Positions 22,227-34,641 are shown, numbered from the stretch's first letter. The stretch: 64,000 nt of DNA from Coccinella septempunctata (GCF_907165205.1 NC_058189.1:59050270-59114269); one strand, 5' to 3'. A program made the numbers and translations. The notes: generated from the letters alone by a model not told the origin.

Positions 22227-23500
22227 ATGGAGTATAGGTGCATAAGATATCGTGGAGACATTATTAAAGTTTCCCTTTTTTCCTACGGCTTATTGTCCCA
22301 AATTTTGATCGATGAAAAGCAGTAAGGTACGTTCAAACAAGCATCAATTAGAAATCTACACGTCAGCATTTGATATCCCTATATCTTAGCCTTTTGAATG
22401 ATAGCTGCTGTTGAGTCAATTCTGATAGTTTAGTAGATATTAGATTTGCCTTCCTTAAAGAGATCGTTTTAATAACGCAAATTTGTGCGGTTGCGGTTTT
22501 CGATATGTAGAATTTGTTCAACTCTGACGCACCCAGTGTATCCCGGAATACTCCGCTGTACTACTATACAGTAGTACAGCGAAGAGGCGTATCAAAGAAC
22601 TAACTACCAGCATATTATTTATCATGGCCCATTTGAATTTTACGACGGCAAGTAATAATTGCGGGCAAATTTTAATATCAAATGCGGTAAATAAAACGCA
22701 GCAAGTGAGTGAGCCTGTTTCATGGATGAACAATCGCCAGTGAGTCATATTTTTGCCAGTTAATGCAATTCCCTGCACGTAAAACGGTTGTGGGTGTGCA
22801 ACAGAGACAGTGAGGTCATCCTACATTACGTCTTATCATCTTGAATTAATATGTTTTCACTGCGCGCTCGTGGCCATATCTCTATTATTAATTGGCCTAT
22901 TTAGTTGCCACGGAGCCTCTGCTGAACAATGCCGCTCACAGCGTACGAGCGGATATGGTGTTTTATGCACTTGCGAATTCAATGAAACATAAAACGTTAA
23001 CTGAGGAATGGAATAACTTGTTATGGAAGCGCCGCTCTAAAGTTTACAGCTAACAAGTTCGGTTTTTGCGTCGTCGCTTCCTGCCATGGTTAATCTCGGT
23101 CGAGACGATGAGAAACAGAGGAAGTATGATGGATACGAGCAATTTGAATGATGAGATAAGATGCGACTGTTGAACGTCTTAGCTGCTGGATAGTGTGAAA
23201 AATCTCCTCCCACTCAATCAAGCCTTGTCTTCGTATCTGATCGAGTCCATAAGTTATATATTTTTAGTACAGGCTTTAGCCTGGTGGTACTCATCGACTT
23301 ACTCGTAGTTCGATCCTGGAGCTAGAGAGTAAACCTCCTAGTCCCAGTGCTATGCTATTGCCACCACTTACTTTTGGGTAGGAATTAAAGAGAGATAGAT
23401 TTGTTATCCAAGGATACATGAGCCTGAGAGACTTATTGTGTTCTCTCTTTGATATGTCATGGATCAGATCCATGATTTGAACCAGAGGTCCTTAGGTGAT
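22227..23500. other. Unannotated stretch with a perfect short hairpin
   Basis: Less AT-rich than its surroundings between about 22500 and 23160, and possibly non-repetitive host sequence. No exon could be supported: an 86-codon minus frame at 22518-22778 and a 60-codon plus frame at 22810-22992 lack known motifs. A hairpin with an 11-bp stem lies at 22554-22581. Confidence 0.4.
22554..22581. repeat. Short perfect hairpin
   Basis: CGCTGTACTAC and its exact complement GTAGTACAGCG are separated by TATACA. No poly-T or gene lies next to it. It could be a footprint or the core of a small palindromic repeat. Confidence 0.7.
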
Positions 23501-23502
23501 TA

Positions 23503-24293
23503 CGAGGATCTATTGATATTTAGTTAGCCTAGACCAGTTCCATGCATAAAAAAATATTGCGTTCATATCAACGAACAATAACTCATTAGAAGTGGCAGTG
23601 TGAACTTTGAGTTCAGAAAAGTAAACCAGAGTTAAGCAATAAATTGAAAGAAAGAACCTGTATTTAAAAGGGTTAAGAGGTAAGCAGATTTACGAAGATA
23701 TGCTTAATACCCTCGGTGATCAATGTCCTTCGTATGCGACCGTGAAAAATTGGACTGCAAGCTTCAAAAAAGGTAAGTTTTCCATTGAAGATGATGACCG
23801 ATCGGGAAGGATAGTTTCTGTGTCAGTTCCCGAAAATGTCGATGCAGTTCATGACATGATTTTATCAGACCGTCGAATTGGGCTAAAACGGATATCTGAA
23901 GCACTGAATATTTCATTGGATATGAGAAAAATTGCTGCAAATGGATACCCAGATGTTTGAATGTTGACCAAATGCGTGCAAGGGTAGAAGCATCGCGTTC
24001 GATCTGTGCTCGATTTGAAAACGATGTAGACTTCTCAAACCGAATTGTTACTATGGATGACACTTGGATACATTTCTACGATCCAGAAACAAAGCAACAA
24101 TCGATGGAATGGCGACACTCTGGTTCTCCAAGAACTTCCTTGTCCAAAAATCTTCTGAAAAAGTTCTTGCTTCAGTTTTTCAGGATTGCTATGGAGTAAT
24201 CATGATTGATGTTTTGAATAAGGGTAGAATAATATCCGGCTATTACTATTCGACATTACTGAGCACTCTACGGAAAAGAAGCGGAAAGCTGCC
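23503..24293 (+). mobile_element. mariner-type transposon, copy 3 (3' truncated)
   Basis: The left terminus CGAGGATCTATTGATATTTA follows TA (23501-23502). The leader GCCTAGACCAGTTCCATGCA matches copy 2, but the first transposase codons are deleted near 23655. The coding part runs to the middle of the catalytic domain and stops at about 24293, before the second and third catalytic Asp residues. No right terminus is present. Confidence 0.85.
23664..24293 (+). pseudogene. mariner transposase, truncated
   Basis: Frames at 23700-23960 and 23957-24199 together give GDQCPSYATVKNWTASFKKG, SIEDDDRSGRIVSVSVPEN, LSDRRIGLKRISEALNIS, MRARVEASRSICARFENDVD and TMDDTWIHFYDPETKQQSME. The first catalytic Asp is in the second half of TMDDTW. 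A deletion between NISLDMRKIAANGYPDV and the MNVDQ block shifts the frame. A further shift occurs near 24120-24150 (SGSPRTS instead of SGSPRPKK). The second and third acidic residues are lost with the 3' truncation, so it cannot be active. Confidence 0.85.
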
Positions 24294-27105
24294 TCCATTT
24301 GGATAGAGCGTCGCAATTGAAGATGGTGGGGGGAACGAAAGTCTCTTCCTTCTTATAACACCTTCAACATAACCCTCAAAGCCACCAATGTGTTAGCGGT
24401 AGCTAACTCAATAGTCCACGAATGTGTTCGACTCCAAAAATAATTCAGATGTTTAAGCACATTTTTATGAAGAAAGATATCACCTGGAGTGGAATAAGCA
24501 TAGTAATAAAGGAGTTACAGTACACCACGACCTCAAGTTTTATTGTGCCTCCCTTCCATGAGGGCTGTTTTCACCACTGCACCATTTACAGCAGGCCAGT
24601 TCTAGAGTTCTAATGAAGGAGCTCACATCCTCACTTCTATTAATTCTTCGCCCAAAGCATTCTTGCTATGGCTTGAAATGGTGAGGTATTCTTAATCCAG
24701 GAGTTTACTCTTTCTTCCTATTTTTATCAGATGCTTTCTGAGGTCTATTTACCGTTTGGATCATGCAGTTTCAAAGTTCAGAAGAATCTTTTTGAAGTGA
24801 TCCTTACCAGGAATATTCCGACAGAGCGTACATTCTTTTCAGCAGTTTCAAAATGACGTCACTCAGTTGCACTCTTTATCCTGTTTGGTTAAGTGAGGTT
24901 ATTATTAACAAGAAAATATAGAAAGAAGACTCAATAGGAGATCGGAAATACTAGACTCCCTTTAGTATCTCCACACGCCACGTCACACAAGTACCACATT
25001 GGCGTAACTATCATATAATCAGGTAGAGCAATTTAAATAATATCAACGTTTGGCACAAAAGTTGTATTTTAAATTATCTTCTTTTTAACTTTATCTATTA
25101 CTATTATCTATCGATACGCCACTGCGAACGGATCCAGTTCTGTCAAGTTCAATTGCCACCTTCTACGTAATCACCCTTGCAATCGGCTCTGATCTGAATT
25201 GCAACTTCTTTCTATACCTACTCTTGATTATTACAAAGTGCTGGTATTTTTTTACCATAAGTGACATTGACTCTTCAGTAAACAGAACGTCTGCTTAATC
25301 ATTTAGTTCCGATTCTGACTCAGAATATTCACTAACAAGCAATAGAGAGAAACGTAAGTTTTAGTAAAAATATAAAATGATCAGCTAAAACTAAAGCAAC
25401 TTCGACTAATGCCAGTGGAAATGATTAATCTGAATCTGAAACCGTAGCTTTCAAAGATAAAAAAAGTGTATGCCTGAAAGTAAAAAATGCAAATCTAGAT
25501 TCCAATGGGAGTTTCAACAAGATTATCTTTAATTATTTTCAATTTGCATTTTTCTGCCAAAAATGTGTGCAATAAATGGAAATACATAGGTACTTCAGGT
25601 TAAAAAATTGTTATCCTTTTCACAAATAAACACGTTTCAGCGTATAAATGGTTAGACAAGATATTTCAAAATTTCTTGTTTTCTTGACAAGAAATCTTGG
25701 TATTGACACAAAATTTCTTGTCCTGTCTTATCTTGAAATTCTGAAATTATTTCTTTTTTTGATTTTATCTTTAAATCCATACAAGACCTTCAAATTTTCA
25801 AGAACTTGTCGACCCCTAAATGCTTGGTTTCACAAATCAACTGATAATCCAGTAATGAGCATTTATAAAATCCTTTCATTGATCAAATGATGATCTGTGT
25901 GCGTGTGTTTAATGAATATCTGTTGCTTCTTCTTCAACATCCTTTCTTACTCGTTGAAAGAAACCATAAAAGTGAATTTGCTAGACAGTGTTAAAAAATA
26001 GAATATGTAATTTTAGGAATAGTCTGAGTGTTTGTTGTCTTTAACATTTGTCCACCTATGGTTTTTTCAATTTCAATCTAGCCGTTATGCAGAAATTGCA
26101 CAGCCTATTTTACTTGTGAAGCCTCTGTATTTGATGATATATCGCTTTGAAATGCCCAAATCCTCTTCTGAAATATTGAGGTATGCTAAATAACTATATT
26201 TGCCATGTAGTAAAATATTAGATCAATTGACATTAATTCCACCATCTGCATTATATAAATCCAGCACCTTGCACACTGTTCTCCAGTCACTTAATGACCA
26301 CTAATTGTTTTAATTCTGCCAGACAAGTATAAATGGAAACATTAATAATCTCTCATTGCCAAATTGGTAGAGCTGAATTATTAATGTTGAAAGGGGGGAC
26401 GGAGCATATTGTTTTAATGATGTAAATGTTTCAGGCCTGGATAATTTGTGAGAAAAACTCTATATTCAATTAGAGTAATATTTTCGTATGCACTGGAATG
26501 GGACTCGGCCATAATTGGAGCTGGAAGCCATTAAAATATACATAGAATCCCCGTATGTTTTGACCAGAATGCTGTTTGCTCTGAATATGGAAGAAATGAT
26601 TTAATAAATAACAAATGGCTCGAATGGAACATTTTATACGACTGGATCTACTAATTAATTAATATCACTGGAGACTGTATTGAGTTGTCCCAGATGTTGC
26701 GCGGTTGACAAATAAAGATTCATCGAAAATAACTTCTCGATGTTCTGTCATAAGAAGTTCATTTAATGCTCAAGAAGAAGAGATACAATTTATTAATCAA
26801 TTTCCCATCCTCAGAATGAATCGATATTAGCTGAGGAGGTTATTAATGTTGAAAAATGCTCGATTTGTTATGAATTTAATCTAGTTACTTCCGATAAAAA
26901 CTAGGGTATGTAGGTATGAGTTTTTCTTGACTTTCCCAAGAATGAATCTTTGGAATCGAATCAAACAGAAAAATGGGAAACTCAGAGCACAAACTTCATT
27001 TAGGCAAGAAACATAATGCATTTTTAATTGATTGAAAACTGATTCCAAGAATCAACTAAGGAGTTTATTCATCATGGAGTGTATTTCGCATAGGCTGTGT
27101 AAGTA
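24294..27105. other. Unannotated stretch (2.8 kb), few repeats
   Basis: The longest stretch in this part without recognised transposons. Frames are short: 63 codons at 24422 and 80 codons at 25648. At 25650-25745 the motif TTTCTTG and its complement CAAGAAA occur several times in a quasi-palindrome. At 26230-26670 there are several TAATTA/ATTAAT sites, which could be homeodomain-type sites or simply AT richness. It could be intronic or intergenic host DNA. No exon supported. Confidence 0.4.
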
Positions 27106-27400
27106 CAGGGTGTTAGTGAACAGTTGTCAAAAAATTGGAGGTTTGATTCCTTGTCGAAAAATAGGGGGTCTTTCATAATTAATAACACCATAATTAAAAA
27201 CACCATGTCATTTTGTACGTACTTCCCCTATCACTTGAAGGATAAAACCTGAAAGGCAATTTTCAGTTTATCAGTTTTTTCTTAGAAACCAGTAAACTCA
27301 TTGAAAATGCAAAAGGAAATGAGCAGATATTCTATGGGGCTGCTCAAAAAATATATATGGAAGACCCACAATATCCTTCGACAAGGAATCAGCCCTTAAA
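27106..27400. mobile_element. Partial CAGGGTG foldback
   Basis: Starts TA-CAGGGTGTTAGTGAACAG. Inner blocks GATTCCTTGTCGAA (about 27144) and TTCGACAAGGAATC (about 27377) are inverted, as are GGGTCTTTC / GGAAGACCC approximately. The right terminus is missing. Confidence 0.6.
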
Positions 27401-28206
27401 TCAATTCGCAAATATTCATTTACAACCCGTTTATCATTCCTTTCGAGTTTTAACAAACTATTTATTATTTGAAAGGAGCCAAAGTATATAGGTATTTGCA
27501 GCCTGTATCCATCTGATACGAAAATCATCAAATGGAGGTCATAAATGCAACATCAAACGATATCCCAGATCACATATATTATCGACCATTACGAAACAGT
27601 CTTGAACTTAACCTTGGTCTCTGTAACTTCGGTATCCATTTCGATCCAATCGATTGGGATATGATCTGACGAGGTAGTGGAACTGCTGGAGTAATTGGCA
27701 GAAGATTGATCTCACGATAGGATGCAGGTCAAAGTTTGTACCGAGATCTGCTACCGCAGTTGGAGTTTATGAACTGTGAATTTTATGGTTATTTCTTCAT
27801 TTTACTTCATTTTGTCCGTTGCTTTGTTGTTTCATCACGTTTGTCAGAAACATACATACTTTGAAAGGATAAGAATGAAAAATTATTATAATTATAAATG
27901 ATTGTGTATGTATGTCTACAGTAATCAGGAGAAAATAACTCAACTACGGATTTGAAAAAGCAAAATATGGTTTATTTCATAATGAAAGGGCTACATATAA
28001 TTAATTCGCTTCGATGCTGGATTTGACTAGGAATTCTCCATTTTCAATTCAAAATATAACGTGTCAATGAAAAAGATGTGTTATATTATAAGTTTAAATA
28101 CAATCATCGAGTACTCTGATTTGAAAAAAAATAGGTGTCTCTAGAAATTCTTTCTTATATAAATCCTTCAACCTAGGTATTCTGACTTCTCTTGTCACTT
28201 GGTATA
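27401..28206. other. Unannotated stretch
   Basis: No recognisable gene or repeat end. Confidence 0.4.
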
Positions 28207-28784
28207 CAGGAGAGTCTTTGACTCGTACAAATATTTCGATAGTAGATTCTTGAGGCATTACTTACTATTTTTTCCGATTTGGCTCCGTTTAAGAGATACA
28301 GGTTGTTGACCAAACATGAAAAAATGTTTTTTTAGTTTTATCTCACAAATGGTTTCATCCAATGAAATGAATTTTGAAATATAGTTTTTCATACATTCGA
28401 TGAATATTTTCGAAAACAAGATATCACCCAAGTCTTTCAATTTTCACATTATGACCATTACGTACCACATAAATACTAAAAATTCAAAGAACCCAACTCT
28501 TCAAACTGAATTGGACACTATCTAATGAATATTTAAACGTTTTGTAAAATTGAAGTATTCTTCATATTTTTTCGTATAATGCGCAGTTTCCGAATAATTT
28601 GATATTCAGAAATTAAATAGTATCTGTGAAATTTCAAAAATTGGGTAGGTACCAGCTTTGCCTGAATACAACCCCGTTTAAAAGATCCACAGATGTGTAG
28701 TGTCACAGATTTAGCTAGTTATTCTGAAGGTAATTTTGTTTTTCCATGGGTGGCACAGCTCATTATGAAAAGTTAATATGGCTA
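28207..28784. mobile_element. Family D element, copy 4, left part (split by FB4)
   Basis: Starts TA-CAGGAGAGTCTTTGACTCG and proceeds through the family hallmarks to AAAAGTTAATATGGCTA, where FB4 begins. It resumes at 30232 and ends at 30337. Confidence 0.8.
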
Positions 28785-28786
28785 TA

Positions 28787-30229
28787 CAGGGTGTTTCATG
28801 AGTCGTTGGCCATAGCCTAATGGTGAATGCAGGTCATCCAGGTCATCCAGAAAACTTCCTTTTTTGTATCCTAAGGCTATTAGTTTCGGAGATACGGAGT
28901 GATTCATGAATATTGGCCCAAATTTGCGATAGCCATAACTCTGGACGGCAAGGTCCGATTTTGATCAAATCTTATGGGTTTGTTCACTTCAGAATGCTCT
29001 TTCAAACGGCGTATGAAATATCAATATTTTCAGGGCCGTACTCAGAATATCTATATCTATATTTTTTACATACCTTACAGAAATTTCGTTATTGCCCTGA
29101 AAAACTACATAATTCATTCTAAGAAATCCAATTTTCACTTTGCATGGCACACTTGTCACAAGGGAATAGGAGCCGGACGAATTCATATTTTATGTCATTT
29201 TTTCGAAATGCGGTCCTCTTTTTATTCCTTCGGTAATAGTATTTATTGTCCTTTGCCGTGATTCTGAATTATTTCAAATTCTGTTCAATTCTTCTTCATT
29301 TTGAACCCCCACAACATACTGAGTGTTCGTAAAAAAGTGTTTAAAATTATGCAAGGTCGAGATGTGAATTTTTTTGAAATTACATATTAAATTTACATAC
29401 AAATGATGTGAACGATCTTGGAAAATATAATGCGTAAATTTGCTTTATAAAACACATAAAATTTATTCTTCAACAATGAAAATGTACTATCATTAGAGAT
29501 GTTCAAAATGGAGTTCTTCCATCTCGACACATTTCCTAGCTCCTGATATCAGATTATTTATTGCTCTTCTTATCATATCGGGATTTTGTTTATCTTCTGC
29601 ACAGGCTTCTTCTATCCTCTGCCGCAAATGCCCCCATGAAGTTAGAAGTGTCTGTCACTTTTTCACGCACACTCAGTAGGAACTGAGGGTTTAAAATGAA
29701 ATAGAGTTGAACAGAATTCAAAAAATTTTTAATTCTCGACCGAAGACAATGAATAATGTCACCGAAGGAATAAAAACAGGACCGCATTTCGAAAAAATGA
29801 TATAGAATATGAATTCGTACGGTTCCTATTCCCTTGTGACAAATGTGCCATCCAAAGTGAAAACTGAATTCCTCAGAATGGGTTATGAAGTTTTTCATGG
29901 TAATAACTAAATTTCTGTAAGGGCTGTGAAAAATATAGATTTTGGAGCTTGAATGAAAAATCAGGATATTCTGAGTACTGCCCTGAAAATATTAATATTC
30001 CATAAACCGTTTGGAAGAGCTTTCTTTCTGAACAAACCCATAAAGTTTGATCGAAATTGGACCTTGCATTCCAGAGTTATTGCTATCGCAAATTTAGGCC
30101 AATGTTCATGAACCACCCCGTATCTCCGAAACTAATAGCCTTAGGATACAAAACAAGCAAGTTTTCTGAAAGGCCTGGGTGGCCTGCATTCACCATTAAA
30201 TTATGGCCAACGACTCATGAAACACCCTG
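28787..30229. mobile_element. Foldback FB4 (1443 bp) nested in family D copy 4
   Basis: Ends are CAGGGTGTTTCATGAGTCGT and the inverted ACGACTCATGAAACACCCTG, each flanked by TA (28785-28786, 30230-30231). Arms of about 500 bp pair, for example TCCGAAACTAATAGCCT and AGGCTATTAGTTTCGGA. Mirror-image frames on opposite strands (both reading CHKGIG...RIHIL) are a side effect of the inverted arms, not genes. The asymmetric centre (about 29330-29680) contains the 3' end of a transposase gene on minus. Confidence 0.9.
29493..29644 (-). pseudogene. Transposase C-terminus in FB4 centre
   Basis: An uninterrupted minus-strand run reads SWGHLRQRIEEACAEDKQNP, then DMIRRAINNLISGARKCVEM and EELHFEHL before a stop. 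LRQRI..AC, the RR.....R...C.E spacing and the final HFEHL match the C-terminal helices of insect Tc1/mariner-type transposases. The usual WGHLK...VY...LRQRI order is collapsed (WGHL runs straight into RQRI), suggesting an internal deletion. The catalytic core is missing. It identifies the transposase group from which FB4 derives. Confidence 0.8.
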
Positions 30230-30231
30230 TA

Positions 30232-30337
30232 TAATATCTTTTTATCAGGGTCGAATCGGAAAAAATATTAAAGGAAGAAGGTGAATCTTTTGACCTCAAG
30301 AATTTATTGTTAAAAGATTTGTAAGAGTCTCACCCTG
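30232..30337. mobile_element. Family D element, copy 4, right part
   Basis: Continues the D element interrupted by FB4: TTTTTATCAGGGTCGAATCGG, then TTTTGACCTCAAGAATTTAT and the terminus GAGTCTCACCCTG followed by TA. Confidence 0.8.
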
Positions 30338-30339
30338 TA

Positions 30340-31404
30340 TCGGTTTATCCTGTGAGCAAGGTTTAATATCATATCACTATACGTGTGTATTTTTGCTGAG
30401 CTTTATTTTCATTCTTGTGTAGAGTTCACTTTTCTTTATGGTGTTATTGATCCAGATATTTCATTATTCACCTTTCTCATGTTATAAAGTTATGAAATCG
30501 TAAATTTCAAAAGTAAGCGAGATCCCCGGAGTAGGCACTAAAACAGCATGTCCTGCCTCCGATCTATTTTCCGTTCATTTCACAACGTGAACATACCAAT
30601 ATCCGGCAAAATTAACTGAAAGTGCTGAAATAGAAACTAACAAAACAGCAGGAAACATCCTCAATAGGAGAGAAACCGATGGCGCGTCAAACAAATGGAT
30701 AAAAACGGTTTACCATACGTCAGTTTTTTTTTCTCATGCATATGAAATTAAAAAGGAAGTGTCAGCCATGTACACGAACACACATGGCAGCTGTACAAGT
30801 ATGGAATTGTATAAGTTATGCATTAATTCTGATGAATGCGATAGAAAATCCACTCGTATGACTTGCTTACTAAGCGATTCCCCTAACAATGGATGCGTAA
30901 AACAAAAGAATGCATCTGAAACCCCTTCCATCCCTCCGGTTTTTTCCTCGGTTTTTTCATCGCGGACGTGTGAAAAAAAGCCTTTGTGCGATGCTGGACC
31001 TATTCGAGAATTATTTATATGGTACGCTCGAAAGTTATATTAGATTATATTCGAACAACTGTTCTACTACGGAGGGCTTTTTTTTTGCTGCCATCGGATA
31101 TCGCTGGGTGTTACACGGTTTATATCCTGGATCTTCCCCAGGTCCATATGAAAAAAACTTCCTACGGTGTTGAGTTTCTGGGGCAGCAATACTCACTTTT
31201 TTTTCATCGCTGGAAGGACATCCCCCCACAATTTCGGGTCCATCTGAGCGAGACGAATGACTTCATCGAAAAAAATTTCGATTGTATTACGATTTATCTC
31301 ATTTATAAATCTGTGAGTAGTAAAAACGGGGTTTGAATCATCTGCTCCAGTTTTCCCATTGGCATAATTAACTGCCATTACACCGATGTTGAACTGAAAA
31401 AGTG
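30340..31404. other. Unannotated stretch with several overlapping frames
   Basis: Frames of 94 codons (30759-31043), 87 codons (30910-31173) and 116 codons (30986-31336) on plus overlap in different phases. None shows a recognised domain, and the mutual overlap argues against coding. No splice-site pair or promoter was supported. Confidence 0.35.
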
Positions 31405-31406
31405 TA

Positions 31407-33226
31407 CTCCATTCAATTTTATTTTAGCACTCGGTTGGCCATGAAATAATTTTCTAACGTTTTCGTAACTAGAACGGAGTAAGGTGACGTGATATGTCGT
31501 TAATGTCATAACGCCGTTGCCACAACTAATATCAATTAATATTACAAAAATGCAGAAAGTGATTGAAAAAGAGAGAAGACAGGGTTTCAGGAAGTGCTAT
31601 TTAGAATTCAGGTCTGCTCATTCAAATAATAGGTAACCCTGATATTCTAATATCTACAATATATCAGACGGTAGCGAACATATTCGATGTGAGTGAATTT
31701 ATACAGGGTATCTCAAAACTAGTGAATCAAACGTCACACCACGATGGAGTAGACCAAATACTTTCGAATGACACCAACATTAGTTCAACGAAAATGTACC
31801 GTTTCCAAAATAATCAGAATTTTATTAAAATACCTAAAGTTGCCGATTTTGGAACTATTTTTCTCAATCACAGGGTCATTTTGTGAAGAAGGATATCGAT
31901 TTCAAATTATATTGAACTAAGATTATTGTTTTATCTCCCCTAATTGAAATTATTTCAAGTACTAGTAATCGTTAACCTAAGTAAATGTAAATTGAAACAA
32001 TTGTTTTTTCTACATGATTTTTATTACTCAGAAAAAAACCTCTCTGTAGGGGTGATAATATGGGAGAGAAATGCTGTCCTTAATCACAAATTGGCCTTGT
32101 GATTGAAAAAATAGTTCGAAAATCGGCAACTTTAGGTTAGGTTTTTTCAGAAACGGTACATTTTCGCTCAACCTATGTTGTTGTCATTCGATAGTATTTG
32201 ATCTACTCTATCGTAGTGTGACTTTTGATTCACTAGTTTTGGGGCAGCCTATATAATGTTTCATCTTAATCTAAACGACTTATGTTTAAGCTGAATGTTT
32301 CCATAATCAGTAAGATTGTGAATGAAGAGGATGATTTCCTTCTATTGGGAGACCCAAAACAGTGGTGGCATTTGAGAATTTTATTTTAGGGTGAACGAAT
32401 GCGGAAAGTTACTACAGGATTTTCGATGAATGTCATCGTAGAATAAGTTCCAGAAAATTAATTTTTCTATTTTTCATTTGACTTGTCCTCTACATAGTAA
32501 ATGTCTTGAGGGATCAATAAATATACAATTATATTGTATTATTGTATAGCACTATTAAGAATAAACAGCCATTAAAACGAGTCAGTTATCCTGTTAATTG
32601 TTTTTCCATGAAATTTTTGTTTGAAGGTGAAGTTCCTCTTGCCTTGAAATTTCCTTTAACTATTTTGACTTCCATTGATGCGAGATGATTTTTTGTTGAA
32701 GAATTTAACATTCTTGTAAATATCCGTTAATTTCTTCGAGAGATACCCATTCCCTACCACTGCATCAGTTGCATTTCATCTTCGGTTTGATTCTTTTGAA
32801 ATCTAGAACTGATGTAACGTCTTCAACCTTTGGCCAAAGAAAATGACCAACATTAACTCTCCTCAAGCTACTGCATAAATTATGTGTCAATAATTCAATT
32901 TTCTTCCATAGCAAAAATAAATATATTAAAAAACTGATCTCTGGTATCTTCCATGCAAATATCTAGATTTAGTATGTCTTCAATCAGTTTTTATAAACGT
33001 CAAATATGTTCGTCACATATTTTCGACTTCATATTTTCCGAAGTGATCCGACATTGTAATAAAATACGTAATAACTGAGACTTTTACGAAGAATGGAAAA
33101 CATAGCGCTGATTTAAAACCCAAAAATGTTTCGACAAGCATCATAACCCCAAATTTTCGTATTATACAGAGTGGAATGTGTCAAATTTCCATGGCAAACC
33201 GAGTGCTAAAATAAAAGTGAACGGAG
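31407..33226. mobile_element. Family R DNA transposon, copy A (with nested FB5)
   Basis: Termini CTCCATTC...TTTTATTTTAGCACTCGGTT and the inverted AACCGAGTGCTAAAATAAAA...CGGAG form an inverted repeat of about 40 bp. The element is flanked by TA (31405-31406, 33227-33228). Without the nested foldback (31704-32251) it is about 1.27 kb, close to copies B (44595-45779) and C (56457-57610). It has no coding capacity and is non-autonomous. I could not assign a superfamily beyond the TA flanks. Confidence 0.8.
31704..32251. mobile_element. Foldback FB5 (548 bp) nested in family R copy A
   Basis: Starts CAGGGTATCTCAAAACTAGT after TA (31702-31703) and ends with the diverged inverted ACTAGTTTTGGGGCAGCCTA before TA (32252-32253). 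Arms share the complementary blocks GGTACATTTTCG / CGAAAATGTACC, and CGATGGAGTAGACCAAATAC pairs with GTATTTGATCTACTCTATCG. Copy C of family R retains the uninterrupted site GAATTTATATAATGTTTCAT, confirming a 2-bp TA duplication. Confidence 0.9.
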
Positions 33227-33228
33227 TA

Positions 33229-34641
33229 TACCTACATTCAATGAATTTCAAAATTTCTAATGAGATACTCTTTACTATTTTCTTTCATGTCTGAAAATGG
33301 AGTAGATGAACTTTCGGAATGAATTTTCACATTTTTCTTGAGGAATTTATAGCCATACTCTTCCGAATAATTTCCTCGTTCTGACGATAAAATCGGACGA
33401 TTTTTCTTCGAAACTCTATTTTCTAGCGTTTCGTGTACAAAAGCAGATTTATGTATACGAAGTTGAGAGTGTAAAAGAACAGGCGTATCGTCTTTTATGA
33501 AACGGATGAAATAAATCCTTTAACGTTTGCATAAAACAAATGGTATCTTTTCTTTGTAGCCCCGTTTTTGCGGTTCTGAAATATCCTCCACTCGGATAGT
33601 TTCAGGATCGATATAGTGAAGTTTCCACGAAGTTTGGGAAGATTAACATTAAGTTATTCAGCTTTGAAACGGTGGAAATTATGTATGATAATTATGGCTG
33701 GAATGCGAAAAGTACTTGATGGAGTTCCACATTTTTCCTTACTCGTTTGACAGTCTCATTAATCGTCAATGAACAGGTGCATTAGTTTCGTCTTTTTGAT
33801 ATAAATAATTATTAGTCTAATCAAATCCTCACAAAATTTTATAAAAAGTTTACAGAAGATATTCACGAAAAATAATGATATAACAGAGACCTCGATAATA
33901 AAATGAAATAAACAGTAATTAACAATTAATCTAGATAATTTGACATTCCAAAGGACAAATTAGAAGTGACACTTGCTTGGTGTTAAAAACTGTATATCTA
34001 AATAAAATTGACAAACGAGTGTTCAAAATAATTTCAGAAATTTCTTCACTACAGAAATATTCAACTTTGTGATTTTGAAAATGGTTTTTTTTGGGTTTGC
34101 TCATTTCACAAACTATTTTATTGTTATCTGGCAGAGTTATCCAAAACTTTCAAATTTACTATGTGTAATATGAGGAAAATATTAAAGTAAATAATAAGAT
34201 TTTTCCAGAAGTGCGAAAAATATTTTATTATAAGGTATCATATTACATATTCAATTTAGAAATGAAATAAAAAAAGCTAAAATACTTCAAAGTATGAAAT
34301 TAATCTTACTCTAATGTCGTTCTTACAGGTATATTTTTTGGTTTTTTACATATGAAGTTTGTTTTTTCATCTAAAATTTCTATTAATTTCAGTAGGCCTA
34401 CAAGCTAATGACTGGTTGTCCATACCTAGTTTGAACACACGTCTAATATTTGGTGAAATACCTACTAATAAAAGATCCACCAAAAATTTACTAACCAATT
34501 TTTATAATCGCATTTGATCAATTGAATCGATAAAAAAGTTTCTCGTTGTTTATATGCCCTCATTGTTTCGTAATCATTTTTAGTAATTTTTCAGGTATTT
34601 TCAAGGAAAGTATCTTATACTTTTTATTTTCATCTACCAAA
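33229..34641. other. Unannotated stretch
   Basis: Very AT-rich, with no open frame of note and no repeat ends recognised. Confidence 0.4.

Noticed and set aside
26230..26670. Cluster of TAATTA-like homeodomain sites as an enhancer
   Set aside because: The motif is expected often in AT-rich DNA. Without conservation data it cannot be supported.
28974..29898. Mirror-image frames of about 95-102 codons on opposite strands (both containing a CHKGIG...RIHIL run)
   Set aside because: They are the two arms of the FB4 palindrome read on opposite strands, so the similarity is structural and not evidence of a gene.
30759..31336. Three overlapping plus-strand frames up to 116 codons
   Set aside because: They overlap in different phases, share no motif with a known family and have no exon signals.
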